NCBI GenBank assembly: GCA_014529385.2 | Contig: CM043970.1 | Location: 66,801,496-66,865,495, forward strand | Source of the DNA: Adiantum capillus-veneris | Lineage: Eukaryota > Streptophyta > Polypodiopsida > Polypodiales > Pteridaceae | DNA: 64,000 nucleotides | Reading direction: 5' to 3' | Part shown: positions 46,013 to 57,580 of the stretch, piece after piece | Numbering within the stretch: the stretch's first letter is position 1 | Layout: the number at the start of each line of letters is the position of its first letter | The notes under the pieces: generated by a model | The model's database searches: none | What the model saw: only the letters and a program-made list of their open reading frames with translations | What the model was told of the DNA's origin: nothing | Program-made: the position numbers and the translations under genes

Positions 46013-47200
46013 ATGTAGATTCCACCCTCGAAAGCTAGTGAGAGAAATCCCGTTTTGTCCATGTTTTAGAGCATCTAGATGTGAATCTGCAAGGCAAAGT
46101 CACTATTTTATGCAAGCGGAATTATATGGCAATAAATCATGAGAGGAATGTAGAGTACATGTGGAAATTAGTAAACGCAAGATTTATGAAATTCTAGACT
46201 ACCATTAAGGACAAATAAATTGCACTTTGATGAAATTAATTAATCAAGAGTTTTGGGCTTATGGGTGAGTTTATCAATTAGTTAGCTATGACTAAGGTTA
46301 AAACAACTACTCTAGTACTAGCTAAGCTAAGAAGATTATCTAAATGCAAGATTCCCTAATTGTGCTTTTTAGCTTTGATTAGCCAACTAGCTCTCACAAC
46401 TCCAAACAAAAGCTTGAAATTTTAAATGTAAGCTCGATGAAAGTCTTTTAAATGTCATTTTTTTTCTTTTACTTTGGTTCACAATCATTTGACGTGTGTG
46501 ATTATTTTGTATATCCGGGGCTTTTTTCTTCTCAAGGAAAAAGAACCCACACTAGGAACCTCAAGGGCTCTAGTACCATAGACAATACATGTGAGGGAAG
46601 TACTGAATCAAGCCAGGATTTCTCTTCCAGCAAAAGATTTTTCATTTGTGGCACTTATGTTTTTTGCTTCCATTTCCTTGGCATTCTCACTACTGTCTTT
46701 TGTTGTTTAAGTGAGCAAGCTTCTCTATGCCTAAGACATTCCTAAGGTCTCAAACACTCAGATAATTTTATCAACTAGAACTAGTGGTCAAGTAAACGAA
46801 TTAACCTAAAGTCACGGTCTCCTAATCTCAAGGCTCATCTATAAGATTAAACTCTAGCTCGATCAACTTAAGCAAAGAAAAATTTATACATCTATAATGG
46901 AAGATAACAAAACTATTGCACTCAAACAAACCATAAAAAACCGCAATTAGCAATTATACATATCCACCAACATGAATCATGGAAAGTAGTACACCTGGAG
47001 GTATGGATTTTCTCATTTTGTCAAAGCGGATGTCCTCAGCCATGTGGATGGAAATCCATATAAGTCCTACATAACAATATTGAACAACAAGCACTATACC
47101 TCTAGGAGGCATGACAGTGTGAAAAAATTAAAACTCCTAGAAAACAAACTCAAAACACAATCAAGACCCCTAACCTACCTATATGTCGTCCCTTTTGAAA
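46013..47200. other. Element E 3' noncoding region
   Basis: AT-rich interval between the polypurine tract and the last minus-strand frame. Frames at 46452-46745 and 47044-47277 (plus) show no motif. I see no domain here. Confidence 0.4.
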
Positions 47201-47623
47201 TCAAGGAAAGAGGTTATTATATAAACCGGGTGGCATCCCTAAGGCTAGGCCTCTATCCTCATTGTCTAGATGAATGAAATCATTTTTCATGAGGCCATAG
47301 TCTTCCTCGGTCTCTATTATCTCTTCTTCATCATCCTCTTGCGCAAGCATGTTAATCAAGAACCTTGCTATGTGTGGATACTCATCTTGTGCAAAAGAAT
47401 AAGCATGTGTCACAGGAGAAACATTCGCTACTAGGTAGGGATCACTAGTTATCCATATACGTATGAGACATTCTAACTCCTCAAAATTTCTCTCACGTGC
47501 AAGTCTCTCTACCAAATCCCATTTGCAAGGAAGTACAGGGTAGCAGATGTGAAACACTTGAAAAAAATAAAAAGAGTATCTTTCATTAAAAATAGAAGCG
47601 CATGCCTCTGGTGAACTAGCCAT
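47201..47623 (-). CDS. Element E 3' frame, unknown protein (140 residues)
   Basis: An uninterrupted minus-strand frame in the position where some plant Gypsy elements carry an extra or envelope-like gene. It contains 'WDLVERLARERNFEELECL' and an acidic 'AQEDDEEEIIETEEDYG' stretch. There is no signal peptide or membrane segment that would support an envelope. I do not recognise the family. Expression and function are unknown. Confidence 0.4.
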   Translation of the reverse strand: MASSPEACASIFNERYSFYFFQVFHICYPVLPCKWDLVERLARERNFEELECLIRIWITSDPYLVANVSPVTHAYSFAQDEYPHIARFLINMLAQEDDEEEIIETEEDYGLMKNDFIHLDNEDRGLALGMPPGLYNNLFP

Positions 47624-47992
47624 CTGTGAGAATACAAATAGACTTGGTTAGGTCTTTAAAACATAAGAGTTTTTTTTGTGTGTTGCTTGATGTGACATGG
47701 TGAATTTGGACTTATGTGTAGGATCTCATAGGGTGCTCTCTCGTTGCTAGTCTCTATTTCTCTTTTACTATTTGTTATCTTTTTATTTTGTTTGCTAGAA
47801 CTAGTATAAGGCTATGTATATACAGTCGAAGAAAATTTAAGAGGATGAAGATCCAAAATATTGACGTGAGTGAGGACTCCCCCCTTCCTTGGGTAGGTCA
47901 TATTGTCTGAAATGTGCTCGTCACCCTTTGAAACCAATTGTTCCATTTCGTAACAAGTGAGGATTTTTGCCAGTAGTTTTCTATTACCTTAG

Positions 47993-48690
47993 GTGCCTCA
48001 TCAGGTTGCAAGGGTGGTAAGGTACTCTCTCAGGATCGAACTTGAAGTGGTTCATCAAGTGATTCTTGAAATACTGGGAGGTGTGGATTCCTTTGTAGAT
48101 TCATGGAGGTCCACTATTGTAGGTGGAGGATGTGGAGAATCTTTTACCTCGATGGATGCATTACATGAGGAGCTAGAAGCTTCATGGGACTCCCCCCTTC
48201 CTGATCTAGGTGGAATAATTTGGTTCTCCCTTGGAACCCAATCTAGCTCTGGAATAGGTGTATAGCATTCTGTGATCTTTCCCTTTCCACGTTCTGCCAT
48301 TGGCTTTGGAGTTACACTAATTGAATCACATGGTTTTGTAGGTGATAGGGAAAGACACATTTTACTTTTAGGTACCCAAATTTGATCATTTCCATCATAG
48401 TAGCCTTGGGCTTCTAATAGTCATTTTGGAATCCATCGTGATTTGGTCTTGACTCTCCTAGAGTGCACTCTTGGTTTTCCATGAAAAGTTTATCTTGAAA
48501 TGGATGGAAGGGTTGAGGTATCTGGAAGTAAGGCCTTGGGGACCCATTGATATGTACTCTTAGGTCGTGCAGGTTGAGTACTTGCAATATTACTTCTTGC
48601 TGCAACTACAAGGGTTGAATTGCTCGGTTCATGGGCAGTGGACAAGGATGAGTTAACCACTTTTCAATCTTTGCTAACCTATAACTTCTC
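47993..48690 (-). pseudogene. Element E 3' region, fragmented minus-strand frames
   Basis: Continues from the protease-like domain with pieces such as 'EVILQVLNLHDLRVHINGS' and 'GSPRPYFQIPQPFHPFQDK' (48605-48414) and 'RGESHEASSSSCNAS' (48360-48055), in changing frames. Probably the decayed rest of a single 3' gene that begins with the protease-like domain. No known family. Confidence 0.35.
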
Positions 48691-49290
48691 TAGAGTTTGC
48701 AACATAGGTGACTTTGCTTCAAGGATAGGGGTAAGAGTCGGTGGTCACGTTGTGACATTTTCAGTACCCCAATCAATAGTGTATTTGGTTGCCAACATCC
48801 ACGTGTGTCCAAGGTTTATGGTTACCTCCATAGTTCCAGCAGGCACGACCAAAACGTCTTGAGCTACAGCCCCATTGTCATAACTGACAGAAGTGTGCTA
48901 GATATCAAAAATTGTAGTTTTTTTCTTGTTGACACCCTTGACTTGGATAATACTCTCAAATAGAGGTAGCTTCTCTAACTGACACCAAACTCCATATGAA
49001 AATAGATTATATTTAGCACCCGTGTCCAATAAGGTGTTATATAGCACTTTTTCGTAGGTGCTATTTAGCTCAATAGGGTATCGTAGAGATATGTCAGAGT
49101 CCAAACAATCATCCTATCTTTCAACGTGGAATGCATGTGTAAATAGATTATATTTAGCACCCATGTCCAATAAGGTGTTATATAGCACTTTTCCATAGGC
49201 ACTATTTAGCTCAATAGGGTATCGTAGAGGTGTGTCAGATTCCAAACAATCATCCTCTCTTTCAACGTGGAATGCATGTATAACTCCAAG
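48690..49290 (-). pseudogene. Second aspartic-protease-like domain of element E, after integrase
   Basis: Minus strand: 'YNTLLDTGAKYNLFSYGVW' (Asp-Thr-Gly-Ala near 49015-49026), then about 60 residues on 'TINLGHTWMLATKYTIDW' (48766-48825), matching the D-T-G and 'LG..W......IDW' landmarks of retroviral-type proteases. The normal protease of E lies upstream of RT (53.3-54.1 kb), so this is an additional one. A 137-bp tandem duplication (49002-49277) repeats the active-site segment; the second copy has Asp-Met-Gly-Ala. Stops interrupt it. It could be a true extra gene of this lineage or a leftover of another element. Confidence 0.6.
49002..49277. repeat. Tandem duplication, period about 137 bp
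   Basis: 'atagattatatttagcaccc' to 'tttcaacgtggaatgcatgt' occurs twice with a few substitutions. It duplicates the active-site part of the second protease-like domain. Confidence 0.88.
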
Positions 49291-49299
49291 GTTGGCCTC

Positions 49300-51846
49300 T
49301 CATTGGCATCTTATGCGTTTTTGTTGCTCTTTAGCCTCAGCTTGAGCTTGTATTTTCTTCAACTCTATTTGTGCCTCGGTTGCCTTTTTTTGATGGATGT
49401 CACGTAGCTCTTCCTGGCTTAGAGGATCATAGTATCTTTTGCATTTACTCCCATTGAGGAATCCAATGGTTTCAACTCCATCTAGAGTCTCCACACAAAT
49501 GGTTCCTTGTGGGGTGATTTCAAATACTCTATATAGTCCTTTTCCTGCATATTTCAACTTTTTTTTTTTGTTATGCACTCCATACATAAGGACTTTATCA
49601 CCAACATTCATATGTTTGTTCTTTAGATGACGATCAAACCATTTCTTCCTTCTATCTTTCTCCACAAGTGCATTTTACACAGCTGGTTGCCTCTCTTCAT
49701 CTAACCTTTCAAGGATATATAATCACTCAACTAGGGGGTTACCATCCCAACCTTCTTGAGAAGCTACTTGAAGACTAGGAATGACAAACTCCCATGGCAT
49801 AACCACTTCTTGGCCATACACCATCTTAAACGGTATGTACTTAATGGAAACTTTGTACGTAGAACAATAAGCCCATAAAGTTGAAGTCAGCTTTACATCC
49901 CAATCTGTGCGATGAGCTTCCACCGTTTTGGTCAAGATAGAAATTAAGGTCTTGTTGGTGCTCTCAGCTTGGCCATTTTCTTGTGGATAATAAGGTGTGG
50001 ACTTATGGTGAGCTATTATGAAGTTGGTAGTGAGTTCTTTTATCACTCCATTTATAAAATGAGTACCATTGTCACTCACAATCTCAAAGGGACAACCAAA
50101 TCTTGTAATAATGTTCTCAAAGAGAAACTTGGCAGTTGACCTTGCATCAACCTTACGTGTCACCTTGGCTTTCCTCCACTTTGTCACATAGTCAGTGGCA
50201 ACGATAATATATCGAGATTGACTGCTAGGAGCTTCCGGATTAATTGGGCCTACAAAGTCCAGACCCCATTTTTCAAATGGTTGAGTCACTTTAACACTAG
50301 AATGGTAACGTAACAGGACATAAAAGTGTCCTTTCAGGGTTTTGGGAAAAAATTCCAAAACCATATTAGATCCACTCATTTGAAAAATCCTTTCATGACC
50401 TTATAGTTCAATAACTACTACATATGGAACTCATCCCTTGGTCACTACGAGCCTCCAAAGTTGATGGACCAGTGCATTTTGCCCAAAACAACAATTTCTT
50501 ACGGTTGATTGCATATAAATAAGAGTGGGGATTTTTGTAGGACATGAGATAAAATGCCCCATTAACTTCAATGGGTTGGTGACCAAAAAATATGGTTTCT
50601 TTTACCTCACTATTTTTTTTTTGGGCAAAAAAAATAGGTACAAAAAAGTTGCATTTTTGCCATTCTGCGGACCTATCATCAAAGTTTCTATAGTCACGCT
50701 CAATAAAGATACTATATACATGTTTTATTAGTTCCCTTTGGGCCTTTGGATTCAAAAGGAGCCATGGAGAATGTCAAAAGGCTAATGGATCTCTTACAAT
50801 TGGAACCTTGGAGGCAATGATAAAGTGCTAAATACAACAAACATGAAAAAACTGGGTTTAGCATTATGACCTCTAAAAACCCATAGAAACTACTCAATAT
50901 CTAGCCGAGTTTGTAGTCTATGATTAGATATGGTTACTACCTACAAAATACACACAATTGGCCTAAGAAACTAGCAATATTGAGAAAGTTATACTTGCTA
51001 CTCTAAAATGTATCGTATTCTTCAATAATCAAAAAACTCAACCATCATCATATACTATGCTATATAGCATATTAGGTTCCCCAAAACTCAAGGAAGATTA
51101 GCTTTATGTGATATATTACACTTACACAATTAAAATTGAATTTGGATATCAAGAAAGCCCCCAAAAAAATCATAAAAGTGCTAATTTTGGCCAAAAAACT
51201 GGATTATGTAATTCTTGTAAATTGGTCATAACTTTCAATTTTAACACTTAGCTCTCCCTACAAGCATCAAAACATGTTGAGAACTATGAAGGCCTAACCT
51301 CTAGCCATCTAAACCTCACAAACATGAAGTTTAGAGTGGTATAGTTGCCAAAAATTGAAAAAAAAGGCAAAAACAGGACCTGTGTTTTCACACAGTTTAG
51401 GTTCAAAAATGTTGTGCAAGAGTAAGGTTAATGGTGAGATCAATACTCCAAAATAAATGCTAAGTTTTTTTCAGCTCATAAGGCAACTTTGTGGATATAT
51501 AGCACCTAGAAATCCATTCTCATACTCTTCAAATAATTCAAGCAAAATGGTCACTTAACAGGACACAAAAGTGTCGAAGGACATAAAAGTGTCCTGTTAC
51601 CATTCTAGTGTTAACAGGATGTAAGGTCATCTTATCCTTTCATTGTGTGATCTTGTAACGTTGGCATTCATCACATCCTTTTTCAAAAAGTGATGCATCC
51701 TTGAATAGGGTAGGCCAGCAATAGCCTGATTGCAACACCTTTCTAGCTATTAGTTCCCCTGAAAAATGTCCTCTGGCTATACCCATGTGGGCTTCTTGCA
51801 GTATGTATAAATACTCATCCACGGGAACAAAGTCTAAGAATATCAT
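49300..51846 (-). pseudogene. Element E integrase, split by a TTAA element
   Basis: Zinc-binding end at 51846-51640 ('AHMGIARGHFSGELIARK', 'CDECQRYKITQ'); core at 50290-49723 with Asp in 'KWGLDFVGPI', Asp in 'IVSDNGTHFINGVI' and Glu in 'ENGQAESTNKTL'; C-terminal region at 49665-49300 ('VGDKVLMYGVHNKKKKL'). The 1316-bp inverted-repeat element at 50295-51610 sits between the zinc end and the core. Removing it together with one TTAA restores the core reading frame through the junction, though a TGA upstream remains. All three catalytic residues are present. Confidence 0.88.
50295..51610. mobile_element. TTAA-flanked inverted-repeat element, copy 2 (1316 bp)
   Basis: Begins 'cactagaatggtaacg' and ends 'gttaccattctagtg', flanked by TTAA at 50291-50294 and 51611-51614. 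It is collinear with copy 1 (16278-17615) and very similar throughout, with small indels. Target is element E's integrase. The host reading frame across the junction gives independent support for the TTAA duplication. Minus-strand frames at 50408-50755 and in copy 1 at 16385-16744 are alike only because the DNA is; no transposase motif is seen. Confidence 0.88.
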
Positions 51847-51979
51847 CCTTTCCTAGCCTATAGAGAGTTCCTCCAATGAGAGAATAAGGTTCACATTCTT
51901 TTAACAGTTTTTGAGCTATGTCCTTACAAAGCTCTTTGGGTGGAAAACCATTAACTAGAAAGTTCACAATCTTCTCACT

Positions 51980-52700
51980 CTATTCAGGTATGGTCTCAAC
52001 TAGGAATAGAGAAGTATCAGATAATTCATCATCGACTCCTGTAGGGGCTTCACCATTGGGTATTGAAGACAAATGATCCGCCATGACATGTTTTTTACCA
52101 AGTCTTACTACAACTGTAAAATCAAAATCAAGGAGAATTAACAACCATCGTGTAGTTCTTCCCGTGGAACAACGTTTATTTACTAGATACAACAAGGCTT
52201 GATGATCCACATAGAAAACAAACTTTTTGGCAACTCATAAGCATGGTCACACTTCGCGGTCCAGTTAAACTCAATAAGAAGTTTGTACAATGATGAGATA
52301 TCTTGGTAAAGTTTAAAATAAACCATCGGTAATAACCAACATGGCCCATGAACCTTTGAACTCCTTTATAGTTTGTAGGTGGTGGCAATTTAGAAATGGC
52401 TTTATTTTGCTCTCATTGGTGGAAATCCCATTTTTGGACACAATATTCCCTAAAATGAGTCCAGGTTGAACCCAAAATTGGCATTTGAAAGGGTTTAAGG
52501 AGATGCAATACAATCTACACTTCTCAAACACTTTTTGTAAGAATGATAGATGTTCTTTCCAAGAGGAATAAACACAAAGGTCATCTAAGAAATCTTCACA
52601 AAACTCCCTCAAATATTGTTTATTAATCTTTGAAAGGTAGAAAGGGCATTGGTTAAGCCAAAATCCATAACATGAAATGCGAACACTCCAAAATGCCCCT
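51980..52700 (-). pseudogene. Element E reverse transcriptase (truncated) and RNase H
   Basis: Starts with 'MDFGLTNALSTFQRLIN', then the active site 'DFLDDLCVYSS' (both Asp present), RT thumb with 'FMGHVGYYRWFI' and RNase H tail 'MDHQALLYLVNK' and 'HVMADHLSSIPNGE'. The RT fingers are missing; upstream is a Ser/Asp-rich piece (52897-52712) unrelated to RT. The middle of RNase H is also lost between 52260 and 52210. Frameshifts separate the blocks. Confidence 0.82.
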
Positions 52701-52711
52701 ATTTCATTTAT

Positions 52712-53284
52712 TCAAGCACGCACATTTTCTTGATATCCTCGCCTCTTATATCTCTTACTCTTCTTGTCTAATTTTTGATTACGGACGATCTCTAGTGAAG
52801 AGTCACTAGATGAATTGCTACTTGTCTCTTCTGCTCCCTTGGATAGATTGTCATCTAGGGTACCACGGGGCCCTATGGTTTGTCCCCACATTTTCACTAA
52901 GATTTAACTCAGATTCTTCATCCTCAGAGTCAATTTTAATTTTGATGATTCTGACCCCAAATCGTGTGGGCTATAGTCTTGTGAGATGCTACTAGTTCTA
53001 ATGCCAGTCAAACCTTCATTTTGCAGGTCATTAGAAGCTATATGCATTGCTTATAGCATATTTAAGGGTATCAGTGGTGGCATTTCATCCCCCTTAGGTG
53101 TTACCGAGGTCGTCCCCCTATTTTCCCTAGTGTCCATGGTTACTGCTAGGTGGACCCAATCCACATTGTCCGACTCAGTCATCCCAGGTAGTACATCCAT
53201 ATAAGGAGAATCTTTTCCAACATCAGTGTCCGCTTTACACGTGTAACAATATTGTAATGGGGCTGAGTGAACTATGGTGTCAGA
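52712..53284. other. Element E interval between protease and RT
   Basis: The minus-strand piece 52897-52712 is hydrophilic ('EETSSNSSSDSSLEIVRNQK') and may be a linker of the polyprotein. The rest shows no domain. Confidence 0.4.
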
Positions 53285-53500
53285 TCAATGATCAATTATA
53301 AACCTATTTGATAAAGGATGTGCCTGACCATTTACAAGATCCACTCGAATGACAGAATCTTGGAACTGCAAGTAGACATGGTTTTTAGACCAATCATGCA
53401 CCATTTTTACTTCCCTCATGAAAGGGCGTCCTAAGATCATCTTGACCCTATCAAATAAATGTAGATCCCATCTTCCCCACGTCAAGGGACTGAAGCCCAA
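53285..53500 (-). pseudogene. Element E protease, C-terminal part
   Basis: The minus strand has 'KMILGRPFMREVKMVHDWS', the 'LGRPF' end block of a retroviral aspartic protease. The active-site part is not upstream on this strand but on the opposite strand at 53760-54060. Confidence 0.7.
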
Positions 53501-53509
53501 AAGGTGCCA

Positions 53510-54115
53510 TTAAATTAAACCAAATTGATGGATTTCATGGCTTCCGAAGATAGAACCACCATCATGTCCCAACTATGTGGAGACCCTGAGCTATTCTTAT
53601 CTCTTCAAAGTTTTCTCAATGGAGAATTGAAGGTCGGGCTACTACAATTTTCACAGATGGATGTAGTTAGGGAGATGCGAATAGAGGAGGAACACTTAGA
53701 TCCACAACCCAAACTAGATGAGAACCCTATTGTAGAAATACATGTTAACAAGTTGGGACAATAATTTGAGGGAGATGAATCCAATGCAACCATACCAATC
53801 CTACCAAGGGGTTAACTGTGAAGGGAATCCTTGATGGTGGCGCTGGGGTTAGCATTGTGACTAAAAATTGATGAGGAACTATGGGAAGACCTCACCTTGG
53901 AACCACAACCATAGTAGTAAAGATGGCCAATGGGTCTATTGTTAAACCTATTGGGATGCTAAAAGATCTCAAGATCAAGGTCTTTGGACATAAAATATGA
54001 ATTACCTTCATTGTTATGGATTTCTCCAAGTACACTATGGCATTCGGTAGTCCCTCTGTAAACATTTTTTCCAACAAGAAGTGAGTACGCCCACTTTTCC
54101 ATGACTTTAAGTCAC
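53510..54115 (+). pseudogene. Protease N-terminal part in inverted orientation
   Basis: The plus strand reads, with stops, 'GILDGGAGVSIVTKN' (active Asp in DGGAG, a variant used by some plant Gypsy elements), 'TIVVKMANGSIVKPIGML' and 'DLKIKVFGHKI', then 'FIVMDFSKYTMAFG'. This is the first part of a Gypsy protease, but everything around it is on the minus strand. Together with the minus-strand C-terminal part it makes one protease, so the segment was probably inverted in place. An insertion of a foreign fragment is the alternative. Confidence 0.65.
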
Positions 54116-54160
54116 TTTCTTCTTTGATGACACTAGGTATGGCTAGGGGTCTATGGACTT

Positions 54161-57100
54161 TCAGAGGTTGTTGTTGTGTAGGGAACATTGTGTTTGTAAT
54201 CTAGATCTAGGTGCTAGCTCTAGATCCCTTTGGGTATCTTCTACCAAACTCCTTAATTGCTTGACCCGCTCAATCTCTTCTATAGGGTTTGGATAAGTTC
54301 CTATCTTCTTCTTGGATCCTGGCCATTGCGGCTCATGACGATCTTCCTTGTTGGTTTCTTTTCTAGTGGTCGTTTTGGTCTCCATGGTCTCACTTGAATC
54401 AGAATCCTCTTTAGTGTCGTTCATATATACGGGGTCGTCACCAATCCCTATGTTGGTCTTTGAACTGGGGTCTGACTTCGCTGCTTTTTGAGATCTTTTC
54501 CTTCCTGTTTTCTTCTTCTTCTGAGATTGGACAATTGATGCCGTGTCTCTTTCCTCTAGAATATATATATTTTTTTGAGCATTCATCGTGTGAGTACGTT
54601 TACTGGTACAACAGGTGTACTTTGTGATGGCTCCTCAATATCCTCAATCAAGTTTAATGGCGTGATCTTTGGTGCATTTGGATTATTTGGACATTGGGCA
54701 ATCAAATGATCTATGCCACATCAATTACACATGAGTATTGGCATTGTAGACGTGCTCGCTTGATTGGTTTGCATTTGTGTGGAGTTCTTTTGTAGCCTAA
54801 TAGGACACGCGGCGACACGATGTGGACCTCCATACTCATAGCATTGAAGAGGTGGTCTCTAGGTAGTGTGATTGATATTTTGGCCTCTTGCAACAAAAAG
54901 TAGCTACTTGATATAGACATATTTTGACTTGTCCCCGATAGTCCTCCATGTAGTATTGTGGACTTTCTTCAAGCGCATCCATCCCATAGGCAATATTAGG
55001 GTCTATATCTTCCTCACAGCCTTCCAAACAAGCAATAGATGACTCACAACCCACTTGATTTACAGAAGTGATTCTTGGATGTGGTGGTTGTGGTCGTAGC
55101 ATTGGAGGTGGTAAGGGTGTTATTTGAACAACATTTTGGGCCCTAAGGACCATGTGTTGTGACATTTGTTCAAGAGGTGAAGCCGGGTATCAATGTAGGC
55201 ACTCGAGGTGTGTCTGTCCATGCTAAGGTTGGCCTATTGGCCATCGTGCACCTAGATACTATGCAGTCCTTAGCTTGATGACCATACATTCCACAGGCAT
55301 TGCAATTACCATTGAATTCCACTTTAAAAGTAGGGAGTTCACTGGTACTATGTGGACCCTAGCATACTCAGGACCATTTTTGCTCTCTTCTACATAGGAT
55401 TGTTTTATGGAGCACGATTGTCTCTAAGACTCTCTTGAATGGCCTTGGTGAGATCTGATAAAGTCACCTCATATATCTTTGGATCCTTAGCAATAGGCTT
55501 TGGGGTCATTGGTTGATGCCCTGGTTCTTGCGAGCTAATAGATTTAGGCTCAACAAACACTCTTTCTCCTTGAATCATTAAAATATCCTCCAATTGGATC
55601 GCATTGGTGGTGACCACTTCCCAAGTGGTGATACCTCTAATGACTAGGCCATTGTAGATATCCTCATGTTGAATTCCCCTAATGAATCTATCAAGCAATT
55701 GGTTATTATTGAAGTGCTCATTTGGATTCCAATGAGAATTCAAATGATTTAAGAGAATAATAAAGTCTCTCACCGACTCTCCTTCCTCTCGTTGGGCTTT
55801 CTCGAGCAGAGAGGCTACACCCCAAAGCACTCCCTCTCGTAATTATTCTTTAAAGGATAGTCTCCTAAGAGTAGGGTAAATCGTTTTTTCTTCCACCCTT
55901 AGGATTCTATACCAATCCCCAGCCTTCCCACTTAAGGTGGCTTAAAGCATTACTCTTATGCAAGTCATTGTGTTCTCCTAGAGAATGGAATATTTGTTCA
56001 AACACTTTGATATGATTTCTCACATCCTCGTCTCCACTAAATTTTTGTGTGAGCTTGGCTATTTGTACTGCCTTACTTCTAGGTTCTCTGTCAGGCGTGT
56101 TACGCATATTCTCAGCAACAGATCAATCGATAGCTTGAGCAAATGTTTCCAAGTCATCTAAGTGAGCAGGCACCGTGGGTGAAGGCTCTCCAGAGACTAC
56201 ATGTGGAGTAGGTATTGGAATTGGGCATGGCACATAGGAAGCCCTTGAGTTCCACATTTGGTACGGTGTTGTGCCATGTGGCGTCCCAAAGTTCATATGT
56301 GTGGCCCTAGGCATAGCAAACGTCGGATGTGACATGCTAATGCTAGCCGGTATGGTCCCATGGAAATAAGATCTTGGGTGTTCTAGATGTAGAGCATAGG
56401 TTGTTGAAACAATGGTATGGATAGGGGCTATGAGTGCAAGGATCCATAAGTGTATACGATTGGTACACACTTTTAGGTACTGTCGCAGGCATTGAGCTAC
56501 CATGTAATGGTGCTTTACTAAAAAATAAGCTCCATGGCATGTTTCTGGGCATGCCCATCATTGGGGTAGGCATGGTAGTCGTGGTGTCATCAAGAGAAAG
56601 ATGAGCTAGACTTGGAAAAGTAAAGCTATCACTTGTGGGATTAGATTGAACTGAGACCCCTGGCGAAACAACATATGGAGGATCCATCGGACTTACCGAG
56701 GGAGTCTTCATGTGCAACGAGGTTGGTTGTTTAGTCTTCCTTGTATCCAAGAATCTCATGAGACCCGTAAAGGCATGTGGATCCCCTTGTTTTGTCTCTC
56801 TAGCTCAATAACCTTATGGATGACCCACAAACTCTTTGTTGTTGATCCTCCACACTAGTAGCACCTGTTGTGGATTGTAGGACATCTAACCAACCCACGT
56901 GATATGTGTGACCTGTGTATAAGTCAGTTAGAGTTTTCGTTTGTAGTTCATACTCCCACTTCTCATTTAGGAACGCTCCATCTAGGATTGAAGGTACTAG
57001 GGGTGTCCTTTGAACTAGATGCACTGTAGGTCTCTATGGGTTGACCCTTAGTGGTAGCTAATTTAGGAGCACGCAATTGCTCTCCTAGCAATGATATTGG

Positions 57101-57580
57101 CATAGGGGCTTTCGCTTCTAACTTTCTTCGTTGCTCCACCTTGTGTAAGCTCTCGATTTCCTTTTCCCTAACCGCAATAATATATCGTTCAACTTCTTGT
57201 GATTTGGCAAGGGTTCTACCATCAGGTAATATAACCTCGAAGGGGAATAGCTCTGAAGAGTCAAGGGGTGCAGTGTATGCAGTATTCACGTGCACACTCT
57301 CTAAGGATAGAGGGTATACCTTGGTCATGAATGAAAATTTTACTTCCCCACCCTCCTCATTTACATCGTTAGCTCCATGTTCGGAGCGAGTGGCTCTACT
57401 AAAGGTTTCCAGTGTAGGGCTAAGCACACTCGTCAGCCCGGACCGTGGGCCGATGGCATTCATGTCTTGGCTTGAGATATCAGGATTAGGCATTGGGTAG
57501 CCTTCCATGGCCTCGTAGTAAAAGGAAGAGTCATTAGATGCTATATGCGGGTCCTGAGTGGTACTACCTTGGGTTCCCAC
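54161..57580 (-). pseudogene. Element E gag with long N-terminal region
   Basis: A long gag in changing frames. 57580-56963 (205 residues) is an unusual N-terminal region with 'FPFEVILPDGRTLAKSQEVE'. 56759-56123 is rich in Pro, Thr, Met and Ser. The gag core spans 56090-55405 with 'KFSGDEDVRNHIKVFEQIF' and 'REEGESVRDFIILLNHLN'. A CX2CX4HX4C zinc knuckle lies at 55304-55263 ('CNACGMYGHQAKDC'). A second knuckle near 54710 is interrupted by TGA. 54586-54161 is basic, then acidic ('KKKKTGRKRSQK'). The size, over 1000 residues, is larger than a typical Gypsy gag. Confidence 0.75.

Noticed and set aside
47201-47623. Envelope gene of an endogenous retrovirus-like element
   Set aside because: No signal peptide, transmembrane segment, furin-like site or coiled coil was seen.
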